54,340 bases of DNA from Lentisphaerota bacterium (GCA_015061565.1 SUWI01000007.1:1-54340); one strand, 5' to 3'. Positions 43,678 to 53,283 are shown, counted from the stretch's first letter. Translations and numbers: made by a program. Notes: a model not told the origin generated them from the sequence alone.

Positions 43678-45078
43678 TCAGCGCTTGCCTTTCTTTTTCC
43701 TGGCGGAAAGTTTTTTCTCCAACGTGATTTTAAGGTCCCTGACCTTCGCGTAGGCCCGGTGTTCGGAATCAATGATCTGCATCAGCTTATTGCATTCCGC
43801 GACTGCGGCCGCATAATCTTTTTTCTTGTAGAGGACATTGATATTGAACTGGGCGTCCTGGATCGCTTTTTTCATCAGTGCCTCGGCTTCGGAAAGCTTC
43901 CGCTTGGCCACGCTCCATTCATCCGGTTTCGGATCGAACTGGTCCAGAAAATCAATGGCGATCTGATAACGCAGGATCGCATTCCGCAGATTTTCCGGTC
44001 TCGCCTGATAATTCGCCAGCAGTTCTTCCGCCTTCTGGAACGAACGCACCGCTTCTTCCCGCATCTCCTTCTGCGAGAGCGAGATCGTCTTCAGCCCGAA
44101 ATCATCGGCAAAACGGCTCAGCGCATATTCGATCGTTTCGAATGACCGTTTCGGGAAATTGTTCTGTACCGTGACCGTATTCAGATTGGTGTCATAGCCG
44201 ATCGTCAGGGTCCGTATTTCATCGATCCCGTTGGCGGGACTGCCCGGCGGATCCGAACTGATTTTCATGAAATCCGTTCCTTTGATCTCATTGACCAGCG
44301 ATTTCAGCTGGTCCTTGTCCACTTCCGCTATGCCCTTGGAAAACCGGCGCTGATATTTCAGGTCGTTCAATTTGAACATGGCGGAATTGTTTTCGATCTG
44401 AACGCTGAAACGGAACACATTGTCTTTCGTGTAGATGACTTTTTCATATTCCAGGAAGAACGGATTGCGGGCGACCTGCACCGGACGTTTCTGCTGATTC
44501 CCTTTCGGCGCTCCCCACAGCATCACAAACACCATCAGTGCGACGCAGGCCATGACGGTCACCAGCAGTCCGAACAGCAGATTGACCAGCCGTTTTTTCG
44601 GATTGGCCGCATCTTTTTCCGTTGTCGTTTTTTCTTTTTTGTCTTTTTTCTGGAAGAGGTCCAGAACGATTTTTTCCGTCTCGTTATTGGCACTGACCGG
44701 TTTTTCCGGTTTCGTTTCAGGCTTCGCTTCAGGCTTGACAGTCGGCACGGGTTCGGTCCGTTCCGTTTTTTCCGTTTTGGACGGCGTATAGTCCCGGTCA
44801 TAACGCAGCATCTGTTCCCCGATCTGGAGTTCATCACCTGGCTTGAGCAGGACGGGAGTGTCTATTTTTTTGCCGTTGACCCGGGTGCCGTTGGTACTGC
44901 CCAGATCCTGGATCTTCCAGTTGTCTCCGTCGACAAATTCGATCTTGGCATGATAACGCGAAATGCCGCCGGTCAGGATCTGAATATCATTATCGACTTC
45001 CCGGCCGATGCAGATTCCCGGCGGGACCAGTTCCCACTGCTCCCCCTTCCTCTGTCCGTTTAAAAAATACAGATTCAT
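43678..45078 (-). CDS. FHA-domain membrane protein
   Basis: 466 residues from ATG at 45078. Residues 1-95 form a forkhead-associated domain (CIGREVDNDIQI, GISRYHAKIEF, DLGSTNGTRVNGKKI), which binds phosphothreonine. A Lys/Glu/Thr/Pro-rich linker (about 96-165) leads to one membrane helix (LVNLLFGLLVTVMACVALMVFVMLWG), and a large C-terminal domain follows outside, ending in helices rich in Lys and Glu (about 340-466). It therefore could relay serine/threonine-kinase signals from cytoplasm to envelope (inference). First gene of the operon with the PEGA lipoprotein. Confidence 0.88.
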   Translation of the reverse strand: MNLYFLNGQRKGEQWELVPPGICIGREVDNDIQILTGGISRYHAKIEFVDGDNWKIQDLGSTNGTRVNGKKIDTPVLLKPGDELQIGEQMLRYDRDYTPSKTEKTERTEPVPTVKPEAKPETKPEKPVSANNETEKIVLDLFQKKDKKEKTTTEKDAANPKKRLVNLLFGLLVTVMACVALMVFVMLWGAPKGNQQKRPVQVARNPFFLEYEKVIYTKDNVFRFSVQIENNSAMFKLNDLKYQRRFSKGIAEVDKDQLKSLVNEIKGTDFMKISSDPPGSPANGIDEIRTLTIGYDTNLNTVTVQNNFPKRSFETIEYALSRFADDFGLKTISLSQKEMREEAVRSFQKAEELLANYQARPENLRNAILRYQIAIDFLDQFDPKPDEWSVAKRKLSEAEALMKKAIQDAQFNINVLYKKKDYAAAVAECNKLMQIIDSEHRAYAKVRDLKITLEKKLSARKKKGKR

Positions 45079-45121
45079 GACAATCTCACACTTTATATTA
45101 TCTTCACCGCATATTTCGGAT

Positions 45122-45150
45122 AATATAACTCCCTGCATGGCAAAGGTCAA
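45122..45150 (-). promoter_or_regulatory. Promoter of the FHA-PEGA-rsmG operon
   Basis: On the minus strand TTGACC (45150-45145), 17 bp, TATATT (45127-45122), placing transcription start near 45115 and a leader of about 37 bases. It argues against a coding start upstream of 45078. Confidence 0.7.
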
Positions 45151-45227
45151 GAATCCAATTGAAAAAATTATCACTATTGTTTGACGGTCCCGCTTCCGGC
45201 AGCATTATTGTAATTCTCATCGGAACC

Positions 45228-45780
45228 TTAGCCGGCATCGGCAAAAAGTTTTTCCGGTGCAATGTCGTTTGCCGCCAGTTGCACCTGGATTTCCTTTAAG
45301 GAATCCATATCCGAAGCGCTTGCGCCTTGCGGTATTGCTGCAGTGACCAGTTGGACTTTATTTTCATCCGAACAAGTCTCGGTAACCTGGACCTGATACC
45401 CTCCTTTATGTCCGATTTCCGCATTCGGATCGGATGGATTGTCCAGCATTTTCCCGCCGGTGTGAGGATTCAGCTCCGCTTTGCCGTCTTGATCCAAAAA
45501 CTGCTCGCTGAATACCCGGACCATATCCTTTCAACTGTTCATATTCGAGGCTTTTTTATCCTTGGCAAAAAGCTCAGAGCTTTTCCATATCGCAGCCGAG
45601 CTGTTCTTCTGCGGTATAGTTTTTTCCACGTCGTTTCAGCTTCATAGGTGAAGTTTCACCAAAGATTCAACCGCTGTGCTTCTCGAATCTGTCACGTAAA
45701 CCGGCATCCGGTTTGCCGTATTCCTCTCTCATATGCCGTTTCACTTGCATCAGAAAGCGGTATATGACCTGATGCAGCAA
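45228..45780 (-). pseudogene. Decayed IS1182-type transposase
   Basis: The segment 45228-45524 encodes SEQFLDQDGKAELNPHTGGKM, then LDNPSDPNAEIGHKGGYQVQVTETC, the conserved central block of IS1182/IS1380-like DDE transposases (NPSDPD..GHKG-YQVQ..ETC). It ends after about 98 codons with EKLFADAG, where the catalytic core normally continues. Further upstream on the same strand (about 45540-45780) broken frames with stops (for example QVIYRFLMQVKRHMREEYGKPD) may be the N-terminal part. No terminal inverted repeats were recognised. A dead insertion-sequence remnant. The remaining bases to 45928 show nothing else. Confidence 0.7.
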
Positions 45781-45928
45781 TTTTTTTACGTGACCAGACC
45801 GCCATGTTGCTGAACACATGGCTTGAATTGTTCCGCTGCTCATTTGTCTTGATATTGTATTACTTGATCTATAATTGGAATAGAGAGTTGTCGTATAATC
45901 AAATGCCCATCACAGGCTCGGTTTTCTC

Positions 45929-48925
45929 TTACATCTTTCCTTGATACAGGAAAGCTGAATCCCGCGGAGCCAGTTTCAGGCGGACGGTTTTCTCCTGCAC
46001 CGGAAAATTTTTCCCGTTGAAAATATCTTTCATGGAAGAAATACCGCCCCATGGAACGGCAGCGGTCAGCTCTTTTTCCGCATCGGTATCGTTCAATACG
46101 ATCAGAATTTTACTGCCGTTCCCGGCATAGATGCATCCGAAGACCCGGTCCGTTCCCGGAACCAGATTTTCCAATCTCCGGAAGGTGCGTTCCGCTCCCA
46201 GCGTTTCAAAATACCGGTGCCAGATGTCGATGTGCCCTTTGTCTTTCGGCGGAAGCTTTTCACCGGCGGTCCAGAGATCGTAACACTCCTCAAGTCCGAA
46301 GCACGCCGTATAGGCGATGAAATGGCGGATCGGACGGTCGAATTCCTTTTTGAGTGGCCCCCAGGTCCGCACGCGGTCCGGGGCAAAACATTGGAGCGAA
46401 CGCAGGAATTGCGGGATCAGGGCGACGCCCGCCTCTTTCGTGCGGCTGCCGTATGCGATCCGCATCACGTCCGGAGTAAGGACATCATAATAGCTGACTT
46501 TCCTGAACACCTTGGAGTCATACATCTCGCCGGCTAAAATATAATCGAAGAAATTGTCCGAGGGGGTGCGAGACAGGTAGATATGCCCGAACATCCACCC
46601 CTGGGGAGACTTTTTCCGCAGCATCCGCAAGGTCCGGATATAGTAATCGCGCAGCGGCAGGAGATCGTTGTCGCGGACCGTGTCTCCGAACTCGTCTTTC
46701 CACATGCAGCCGTGCAGTGCATTCCCGCAGGTTCTGGGCCAGCCGAGGTCGAAATAGAGGTTTTTTAGATCGAGCTGGCCCCATTTTTCCGCATGCAGGG
46801 CATTGTGGACACACTGCAGCTGATGATCGTAGAAACTCTTGCAGTTGAGGCAGCCGTAAGTGAAAGAGCTGCGGTTGCGGGAAGTGCGCATTTTCATATT
46901 GGCCTGGTCTCCGGAATATTCCCCGAGTCCCGGCGGCGGATTTACCCATTCCGTGCAGTAATAGTTCCATGCCGGAGACATCGGGGACGCTCCTTTCGGA
47001 GCAAAATATCCGATATACATCATCCGGTCAACCGGCGTGCGTTTGTCCTGTTTGACGCGGGCAAGGATCCATTTCCAGAACGAAGTGTAATAACCGGGAT
47101 GCATGTAACAGTAGAAACGGGAAGATATTTCCGCCAAAATGACATTTCCCCGATCCCGGAAAGCCGGAAACGCCGAACGGAGCGGTTTTACCGGAGTCGG
47201 GTTCAGATAGAAAGAGAATTTCCGTTCCGCCGCGCCCGTTTTCAGGGGGGTATCAACGACCGGCAGGGAAATAAGCACCGCTTCGTCGTCCGCAGTGACC
47301 TGCATGGAATGCGCCTTGTTTTTCACATGCCAGCCGCGGCGTGTCGCCGTACCGCCCATCATGCCGACCTCATCGCCGCCGCACCAGAAAAAAGGCTGGG
47401 TATAAGCATTCACATGAAATGAGGTGTTTCGGTGCAGCGAGGTTTTGTAATGCGGCGAAGCACAATCGTCGAAGGCGTCCGTATATTTCCGGTTCATCGG
47501 GATTTCCAGTAACAGCGACCGGATCTCCGAATTCGGCGCGATCTTTCCGGTAAAATAGCAGAAACCGTCGAATTCCGCCGTGACTTCCATGGTCAGCGGG
47601 ATTGCAGGATCCTGCGGCTGCAGACGGAAAACCGCTTTTACCGGGGTTGCAGATATTTTTTCCGCCTTGAATGCCACCGGTTTCCCGTTCAGTTTCAGCG
47701 TCACCGGACGGCTCAGCAATTCTTTGCCCTGGGAAAGAACAGACGACACGATCCCGTTTCCTCCGAACACGGCTTTCCTGCCCCAGCAGCTGAACTCATT
47801 GCCATTTGCGGAACCGGCTGTCCAGGGGGTCGGAACGGTCTCTTCCATGCCGCCGGAAAAATTGTCCCAGTACGCACCGCTTTTGAAGTATTCATATTCT
47901 TCGCGGTCGGAATAATATTTCTTTCCGGAGGCGTCGGCTAAAGAATAATCCAGAAAATACCGTCCGGCATTCAAACCTCTCAGCGGGAAGCGCGCCTCCA
48001 CGATGGGATCCTTGTCCGAAAGGGAAACTGTCATGCTTCGAGCGACTTTCCCGTCCGGAGTAACGAAATCAAGTTTCATCTGTGTCTTTCCGTTATTGAG
48101 CGCAGCCGCACGCATCACGAAGACCAGTTCCGCTTTTTTCAAATCCGTATAGATATACCATTTCCGCATGGCTTCCGGTTCACTGTAATCCAGATTGGCG
48201 CGGTAAAGAGTGATCTTCCTTTCCGGAATTTCAAGCTGACAGAAAAGCGTATTGTTGTCGGGAATATTCCGCTTGATCCTGAAAGACAGTGTTTTGCCGG
48301 GCTCCGGCGTAAGACTGCGATCGATATCCACTGGGAACATGGAAGAATCCACCATCATCCGCAGATGATAATTTTCTTTCTTTTCAGAGGATATTTTCAG
48401 GTTCGCGTTCAATTTTCCATGCGGAAGGTCGCCGAGTTCGGAAACATCGAAAGAGATTCCTTTTTCCAGACAGACCAGTTCGGTAAAAGCGGCGGTTTCT
48501 CCATACCCGATCCCGCGGCGGCATGGCGCCAATTGTGTATTTTCTTTGGAATCGGCGTAATTCCTGGCCAGATTCAGATGGATACGGGTTCCCGTCTCCG
48601 CGGTCATGCCGATATCTTTCCATGGAACAACCGCTTCCAAATGCCACATTTCGTCCGAAAAAGAACTTTTGCTTTCGAAACCGGCGGCATTCCAGGAAAG
48701 ATTGCCATTTTTACTGTCCAGCAGTGCCCCTGCCGGATTGATGATAAACTGATAGAGTCCCGATCCGGTTTTCAGGTAGATTTCCACGGAATCATCGGTA
48801 TATACGGCGGAATCGCGTCCGGTAAGTTTCGCAATGCGCTTGCGCTCCGGCGAGGAGACCGCGACGTAAAGGTTTTCCTTATCCCACGCGAAACGGCAGA
48901 TCGCCTGAGACGAAGCAATTACGTT
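45929..48925 (-). CDS. Frame-shifted C-terminal part of the LamG-CBM9-DUF6067-like giant (module D)
   Basis: 998 codons in the frame entered by a -1 shift at the ten A (48933-48924); no plausible start of its own. The first residues complete a CBM9/DOMON-like domain (ASSQAICRFAWDKENLYVAVSSPE, YTDDSVEIYLKTGSGLYQFIINPAG, WHLEAVVPWKDIGM). About 130-430 is beta-rich. The rest resembles the DUF6067 carbohydrate-active domain (PHYKTSLHRNTSFHVNAYTQPFFWCGGDEVGMMGG, RFYCYMHPGYYTSFWKWI, NLYFDLGWPRTCGN, FGLEECYDLWTAGEKLPP). With the upstream ORF it makes one protein of 1296 residues. It ends the module D transcript. Confidence 0.7.
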   Translation of the reverse strand, partial: NVIASSQAICRFAWDKENLYVAVSSPERKRIAKLTGRDSAVYTDDSVEIYLKTGSGLYQFIINPAGALLDSKNGNLSWNAAGFESKSSFSDEMWHLEAVVPWKDIGMTAETGTRIHLNLARNYADSKENTQLAPCRRGIGYGETAAFTELVCLEKGISFDVSELGDLPHGKLNANLKISSEKKENYHLRMMVDSSMFPVDIDRSLTPEPGKTLSFRIKRNIPDNNTLFCQLEIPERKITLYRANLDYSEPEAMRKWYIYTDLKKAELVFVMRAAALNNGKTQMKLDFVTPDGKVARSMTVSLSDKDPIVEARFPLRGLNAGRYFLDYSLADASGKKYYSDREEYEYFKSGAYWDNFSGGMEETVPTPWTAGSANGNEFSCWGRKAVFGGNGIVSSVLSQGKELLSRPVTLKLNGKPVAFKAEKISATPVKAVFRLQPQDPAIPLTMEVTAEFDGFCYFTGKIAPNSEIRSLLLEIPMNRKYTDAFDDCASPHYKTSLHRNTSFHVNAYTQPFFWCGGDEVGMMGGTATRRGWHVKNKAHSMQVTADDEAVLISLPVVDTPLKTGAAERKFSFYLNPTPVKPLRSAFPAFRDRGNVILAEISSRFYCYMHPGYYTSFWKWILARVKQDKRTPVDRMMYIGYFAPKGASPMSPAWNYYCTEWVNPPPGLGEYSGDQANMKMRTSRNRSSFTYGCLNCKSFYDHQLQCVHNALHAEKWGQLDLKNLYFDLGWPRTCGNALHGCMWKDEFGDTVRDNDLLPLRDYYIRTLRMLRKKSPQGWMFGHIYLSRTPSDNFFDYILAGEMYDSKVFRKVSYYDVLTPDVMRIAYGSRTKEAGVALIPQFLRSLQCFAPDRVRTWGPLKKEFDRPIRHFIAYTACFGLEECYDLWTAGEKLPPKDKGHIDIWHRYFETLGAERTFRRLENLVPGTDRVFGCIYAGNGSKILIVLNDTDAEKELTAAVPWGGISSMKDIFNGKNFPVQEKTVRLKLAPRDSAFLYQGKM

Positions 48926-49818
48926 TTTTTTTTGAAATCGCGCATTCCGCCGACCACTGCGGAATATTCATTGGTGCCGATGGTTCCATCAACCTTGACA
49001 GAATCTTTTTCCGGGACCCCGATCTTCATCGGGGCACCGCTGGCGGAGGAAAGTTTCTCCGCAAACCGGCTGAATTCTGCGGACATTTCCTTATCCGTGA
49101 GATATTGGTCGAAGATGCGGACTTCATCCAGCAGAGTCTGTCCGGGATCGCCGTTCCAGTATTCTCCGAAAAGGAGAATGCCGAGATCCTCCTGGAGCAG
49201 CTGCTTCATCTTCGCCAATCCTTTCTGACGTCCGTCCACATACAGGACCAGCGCATTTTCGTTCCATGTAACACCGATGTGATGCCATTCTCCTTTTTTC
49301 CAATTGCGGATGCTGCATCGTGCGATGGTAATGCTCTCCCGTTTTTTCCAGTTTCCGTAATATGCCAGAAGGTCCGTGGAATCGCTGTTTTTGTAGATAA
49401 TGAACCAGTTATCGCCTTGCCGGGCGGAAACGAAATGACGGAAATTCCTCTTTTCATCGCCATTCCAGTTTTCCGGGCGAACCCAGAAACTGATGCTGCC
49501 TTTGGCAGATTTGATGCGGGGCTCCGGTTGGTATTTCAACGACAAAACAGCACCGCTTTCCTGCTTGCCGATGGGAAATGCTTTACCGGATATACCGTCG
49601 CGCAGAAGATCATCGGCACGATATTTCGTCTTGCTCTTCTGGATCAACAAAACGGATTTTACTCCGGAGGGTTCCTGCAAACCTGCAACGGCCGCCTTGA
49701 TCCCCACTCCGCCATAATCGGCACGGGTCGTCTTGTCCAGGGAAAAATAGATGGACGGTTCCACTGCGGAAAGAGTGGATACGGTTGCAGCAAGGCACCA
49801 TAATGCGTTTTTGATCAT
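48919..49818 (-). CDS. N-terminal part of the LamG-CBM9-DUF6067-like giant (module D)
   Basis: 299 codons from ATG at 49818, with GGAGGATT about eight bases upstream. Signal peptide MIKNALWCLAATVSTLSAVE. About 20-260 is a LamG/ConA-like sandwich (KSAKGSISFWVRPENWN, KKGEWHHIGVTWNENALVLYVDGRQKG, LLDEVRIFDQYLTDKEM). From about 275 the opening of a CBM9-like domain appears (VDGTIGTNEYSAVVGGMRDF) and is cut by a stop right after KKKT, encoded by the ten-A run. The missing half of that domain continues in the -1 frame. Located 17 bases after the pseudopilin gene on the same strand. Confidence 0.8.
   Translation of the reverse strand: MIKNALWCLAATVSTLSAVEPSIYFSLDKTTRADYGGVGIKAAVAGLQEPSGVKSVLLIQKSKTKYRADDLLRDGISGKAFPIGKQESGAVLSLKYQPEPRIKSAKGSISFWVRPENWNGDEKRNFRHFVSARQGDNWFIIYKNSDSTDLLAYYGNWKKRESITIARCSIRNWKKGEWHHIGVTWNENALVLYVDGRQKGLAKMKQLLQEDLGILLFGEYWNGDPGQTLLDEVRIFDQYLTDKEMSAEFSRFAEKLSSASGAPMKIGVPEKDSVKVDGTIGTNEYSAVVGGMRDFKKKT
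48924..48933 (-). other. Ten-adenine run, candidate slippage / frameshift site
   Basis: Ten A on the minus strand fall where the N-terminal frame ends (GATTTC, A10, CGTAA) and the downstream frame must begin. Slipping back one base turns ACG-TAA into AAC-GTA-ATT and joins two halves of one CBM9-like domain. One more A, or two fewer, in the run would also restore the frame. Confidence 0.75.
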
Positions 49819-49835
49819 AGTAGAAATCCTCCGGG

Positions 49836-50651
49836 TCAGTTATTGTAAAGAAACACGTTTTTGGCGAGTGAATTAGCGGTATAGAGGTCGGCTGGCTTTA
49901 CTGCCGAAACATGACCGTCCAGCCATGCGGCATTAAAACATCCGCTGTGAATTCTGTATCTGACGGCAGGAAATCTGTAGACCTCCCCGGAGGGGTTTTC
50001 ATAATCCGGATTGTTGCTGCCGTCCCAGGTTATCAAGTCTTTCCCGCGGGTACTGCCATTCCCGTCTACAATATAAAAGTCAGTCAGCATGAGCTTCGCG
50101 GATGCTTTTTTGATGAGGCTGAGCTTTGCCGCTTTTTTGACATATACTGACGAAATGGCCGGGCCGCTGCCCAAACTTGCCGAAGTTTTATACCCGGTGA
50201 GAACTCCGCTGATGGCGTAGGTCTGTTTATTTTTCCAGGAATTAGAATCATCATCGAACGGTCCACGGTAGTCGTTTGCAGCTGGCCGGCTGAATTTCTG
50301 GAAAATCGTTGCGCAACGGACAATGCCTCCGCTTTTTCCAGGGACCAGATATTTACCGCTGCTCAAAAGCTGTCCCCAGGTTTTCCCGCTGTCTTTTCCG
50401 ACCGGAGCCCCTTCCTGATAAAACTGGAAATATTCGGTATTGTCACCGGCATACATAAGTTCCGCCGAGGCAATCTGTTTCAGATTCCCCGAGCAGGTGA
50501 TCCCGCGGGCTTTTTCCCGTGCCTTGCTCAGTGCCGGCAGCAGCATTCCGGCCAGGATGGCGATGATCGCTATGACGACCAGGAGCTCGATCAGCGTAAA
50601 ATTCATTGCCCCATGGTAATTCCCATTCTTCATTTCGTTCTGAATTTTCAT
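49836..50651 (-). CDS. Pseudopilin (GspG-like) of module D
   Basis: 271 residues from ATG at 50651. Leader [17 protein letters not shown] precedes [33 protein letters not shown] (helix about 18-41). The end [15 protein letters not shown] carries the H-x9-DG motif. A weaker start 18 bases downstream (MKNGNYHG) is possible. It lies between the GH35 gene and the split giant on one strand, like the pseudopilin-plus-giant pairs of the other modules. Confidence 0.92.
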   Translation of the reverse strand: MKIQNEMKNGNYHGAMNFTLIELLVVIAIIAILAGMLLPALSKAREKARGITCSGNLKQIASAELMYAGDNTEYFQFYQEGAPVGKDSGKTWGQLLSSGKYLVPGKSGGIVRCATIFQKFSRPAANDYRGPFDDDSNSWKNKQTYAISGVLTGYKTSASLGSGPAISSVYVKKAAKLSLIKKASAKLMLTDFYIVDGNGSTRGKDLITWDGSNNPDYENPSGEVYRFPAVRYRIHSGCFNAAWLDGHVSAVKPADLYTANSLAKNVFLYNN

Positions 50652-50682
50652 GATATTTTCCACTTTCGGTTTGAGCAAATTT

Positions 50683-50744
50683 CAAAACGTTTTGGCTCTT
50701 CCTGTTAAAAAGTTGTTTTATCAGCGTCAAACCATTTTTGACGC
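50683..50744 (-). promoter_or_regulatory. LacI-type palindrome and hairpin upstream of pseudopilin D
   Basis: CAAAACGTTTTG (50683-50694) is a perfect 12-bp palindrome with the central CG of LacI-family operators. Farther upstream GCGTCAAA (50724-50731) and TTTGACGC (50737-50744) form an 8-bp dyad that includes a minus-strand TTGACG -35-like element. The -10 is weak. The intergenic stretch 50652-50909 shows no gene. Confidence 0.45.
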
Positions 50745-50909
50745 ATCGGACAGTGATTTTTTCTTAAAAAAAACACAAAAAATCATGTTTCATAACATAG
50801 ACCTCCTCGTCAATCGCAAATGTTTTTTGTTTTATAAGTCTGATCATGTAAAAACTCAAGCATCTTTCTTTCCTTTTACCGTCTATACAGGTTCAGCGAG
50901 TTTCCGTGT

Positions 50910-53132
50910 TCATCGGAACCGCAGGATCCGTTCCGCCCGGACGGAGGTTTCCATTTCACAGCGGGAAGCTCCGCGGCAGACGATTTCCAGTTTGCCCGCC
51001 TGCTCCGCAAATTCACTCAGCCCGATCTCCCACGGGAAAAATTTCCCGTAGGCGTGATCGCTGACAAGTTTCCCGTTGAAATGTGCGGTCCCGATCTTTC
51101 CATCGTGGTGCAGAGTCAGGACTACATCCCGGAGACCGTTCAGAATCTCCGGTTCGATTTCAGCAGACAGGAGGATATCGTCCCCGGAACAGGTCCTTTT
51201 CCAGCGGATTTCCGGAACTTTCAACGCAAAGGATCCGGAAATCCGGTAAACGGACCGCTCCGGATCCCAGGACTCCTGCGGATCGAGCAGTCCGTCTTCC
51301 AGCTGCGGCGGAGTTTCCCGCATCCATTCCATGCAGAAATCATGGTTCTCCGCGAGGCATGAAATTTCCTTCTCCGAACCGGAGAGCGGCGTTTCCGACC
51401 AGGCAAGACCGGCTCCGATGTCCCACAAATGTTCCGCATAACGCTTTTCCACGAAAACGAGCCGCAAATCGTCGGTTTCCGCGATGATCGGCAGCCGTTC
51501 CATTCTCGCAACCAGTGTCACGGTATTCGGGGATTCGCGGAGCACCAGCAGATTGCCGACGGTCCGGATATTCTCCACGGACGGCAAAACCAGACGGGTC
51601 TCGGTCATCACTTCATCCGATTCGTAAAGAACGATCTGCGTCTTGCCGCCGAACTCCCGCCGGTCCAGCAGCTCCGCGGTGGAATATTCCAGAAAGTTCC
51701 CTTTCGCAAGCCGGATGAAGAACGGCATGATCTTTGAGGTCTGCGGGGGAAGTTCCAGCTGCGTTTTCTTCGGATATTCCTGCCAGACTTCACAGGCCAG
51801 GCGGGACGGTGAAACCAGAACCCGGACGTCCCGTTTCCAGAAGGAACCGGAATTGGAAACATTCCGCAGAAACAGGAAATTGCTCTCGCTGAGGTTCAAC
51901 CCTTTGGTGGTGCGTGCAAAAGACTGAATCTGCTCAGCTGACATTTTTTCCTGCGCATCTCCGCGGACAGTGCCGTAATTTTCAAACAGATCGCCGCTGT
52001 TTCCGGCTCCGGGATGGGAAATGCCGAAACAGCGGACTTTCGCCCAGTCCGGATCCGGAGCACTCTTCAGAAGTTCCTGTCCGAAGGAACGCAGGAACCA
52101 GCCGATGCGTTTCATCGAAAAATAGGAATCGCGGAAACGTCCGGTCACGGAAATCGGCGCCTGGTAATTCATATTTTTGGCGGGAAGCATGCTTTCGCCG
52201 CAGCCGTCCGGATTCTGTCCGTCGCAGAAGATATAGAGATTCACACCGGAACAGCCTTCCGCCAGATGAAGTCCGACCGAACCCTCGATGATCCACGGAG
52301 CAACCAGCGGCCCCTGAAAACTGTTGGTATTCCGGTAGGGCGGAGTATCGTAATACCGGACGAACATTCCCCCTCCCGTTTCGATTGTGATCTTCGGGCG
52401 GACATGCCCTTCCCACCAGGCTGCGGAAAAATCCGGAAGATCCCCGTCGCAGCAGAAGCAGCTCACCGGATACAGCCCGGACGTATCCACCAGGGGACTG
52501 ATATATTTTTCCTTGTCCGGAATATGGTTGATATCCAGAACCGGCAGATCGATCCCGTTTTTCCTGACCAGATCGTAATAGAAAAGCAGATGTTTTGCAT
52601 TCTCTTCCGCGGATTCCGATCCTCTGGGGAGATCATCGCCCTTGCAGCCGGCGGAACCGAGTTCGTTTTCCAGCTGGATGATAATGACTGGCCCCCCAGC
52701 GGATATCTGGCGGGTGCGCACGATCTCAATCAATTTCATATAGTAGGCTTCCGCATACTTGAGATATTCCGGATCGTTGGTTCTCGCCGTCGTTCCGAGT
52801 TCGTCCACGATCCACTGGGGCAGGCCGCCATTCCGGAACTCGCCGTGAACGAACGGTCCCATGCGGAAAATACAGTACATCCCGCATTCCGCAATGGTAT
52901 CCACGAAAGCGGCAAGATCACGCTCGCCCTTGAAATCAAAAACTTCACGCTTTTCCTGATGATATGCCCAGACGGAATATACGGTCACCGTATTCAAGCC
53001 GGCGGCCTTCATCTGGAGCATCCGTTCTTTCCAGCAGCGCCGAGGAACCCGGCAATACGAGAGGTCCCCGCCGTAAATAAAGACAGGCTTTCCTTCGATT
53101 TCAAGATAATCCCTGCAGACTGTTATGTTCAT
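50910..53132 (-). CDS. GH35 beta-galactosidase-like hydrolase
   Basis: 740 residues without signal peptide. Barrel motifs of GH35: GGDLSYCRVPRRCWKERMLQMKAAGLNTVTVYSVWAYH-type opening, GPFVHGEFRNGGLPQW, IIQLENELG with acid/base Glu157, and ITIETGGGMF with nucleophile Glu251. Later jelly-roll domains end with VVLTLHHDGKIGTAHFNG and the DHAYGKFFPW segment typical of GH35/GH2 galactose-binding-like modules. It releases terminal beta-galactose (family knowledge). It is divergent from the GntR/LacI gene and upstream of pseudopilin D. GGGAG precedes the ATG by about ten bases. Confidence 0.88.
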   Translation of the reverse strand: MNITVCRDYLEIEGKPVFIYGGDLSYCRVPRRCWKERMLQMKAAGLNTVTVYSVWAYHQEKREVFDFKGERDLAAFVDTIAECGMYCIFRMGPFVHGEFRNGGLPQWIVDELGTTARTNDPEYLKYAEAYYMKLIEIVRTRQISAGGPVIIIQLENELGSAGCKGDDLPRGSESAEENAKHLLFYYDLVRKNGIDLPVLDINHIPDKEKYISPLVDTSGLYPVSCFCCDGDLPDFSAAWWEGHVRPKITIETGGGMFVRYYDTPPYRNTNSFQGPLVAPWIIEGSVGLHLAEGCSGVNLYIFCDGQNPDGCGESMLPAKNMNYQAPISVTGRFRDSYFSMKRIGWFLRSFGQELLKSAPDPDWAKVRCFGISHPGAGNSGDLFENYGTVRGDAQEKMSAEQIQSFARTTKGLNLSESNFLFLRNVSNSGSFWKRDVRVLVSPSRLACEVWQEYPKKTQLELPPQTSKIMPFFIRLAKGNFLEYSTAELLDRREFGGKTQIVLYESDEVMTETRLVLPSVENIRTVGNLLVLRESPNTVTLVARMERLPIIAETDDLRLVFVEKRYAEHLWDIGAGLAWSETPLSGSEKEISCLAENHDFCMEWMRETPPQLEDGLLDPQESWDPERSVYRISGSFALKVPEIRWKRTCSGDDILLSAEIEPEILNGLRDVVLTLHHDGKIGTAHFNGKLVSDHAYGKFFPWEIGLSEFAEQAGKLEIVCRGASRCEMETSVRAERILRFR

Positions 53133-53230
53133 GCGATCCGGCTCCCGGCAGTTGGTCTAAATCTGCCGGAATATAAGGCATTTCAGCTGGACATTCAAGA
53201 CAAATTTTCCGGAAAAAATACAATAAGTCT

Positions 53231-53272
53231 TTGAAATTGTTTGTTTCCGTGCTAGGTTATGAGAAACAAACA
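53231..53272 (+). promoter_or_regulatory. Promoter with 10-bp-arm dyad upstream of GntR/LacI gene D
   Basis: TTGAAA (53231-53236), 16 bp, TAGGTT (53253-53258). Perfect inverted arms TGTTTGTTTC (53238-53247) and GAAACAAACA (53263-53272) surround the -10 with a 15-bp gap. A dimeric repressor here would control its own gene and could affect the divergent GH35 gene. Confidence 0.6.
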
Positions 53273-53283
53273 GAAAGGCCCTC

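Noticed and set aside
45228-45928. Intact insertion sequence
   Set aside because: Only a broken transposase core is present; no terminal inverted repeats or target duplication were seen.
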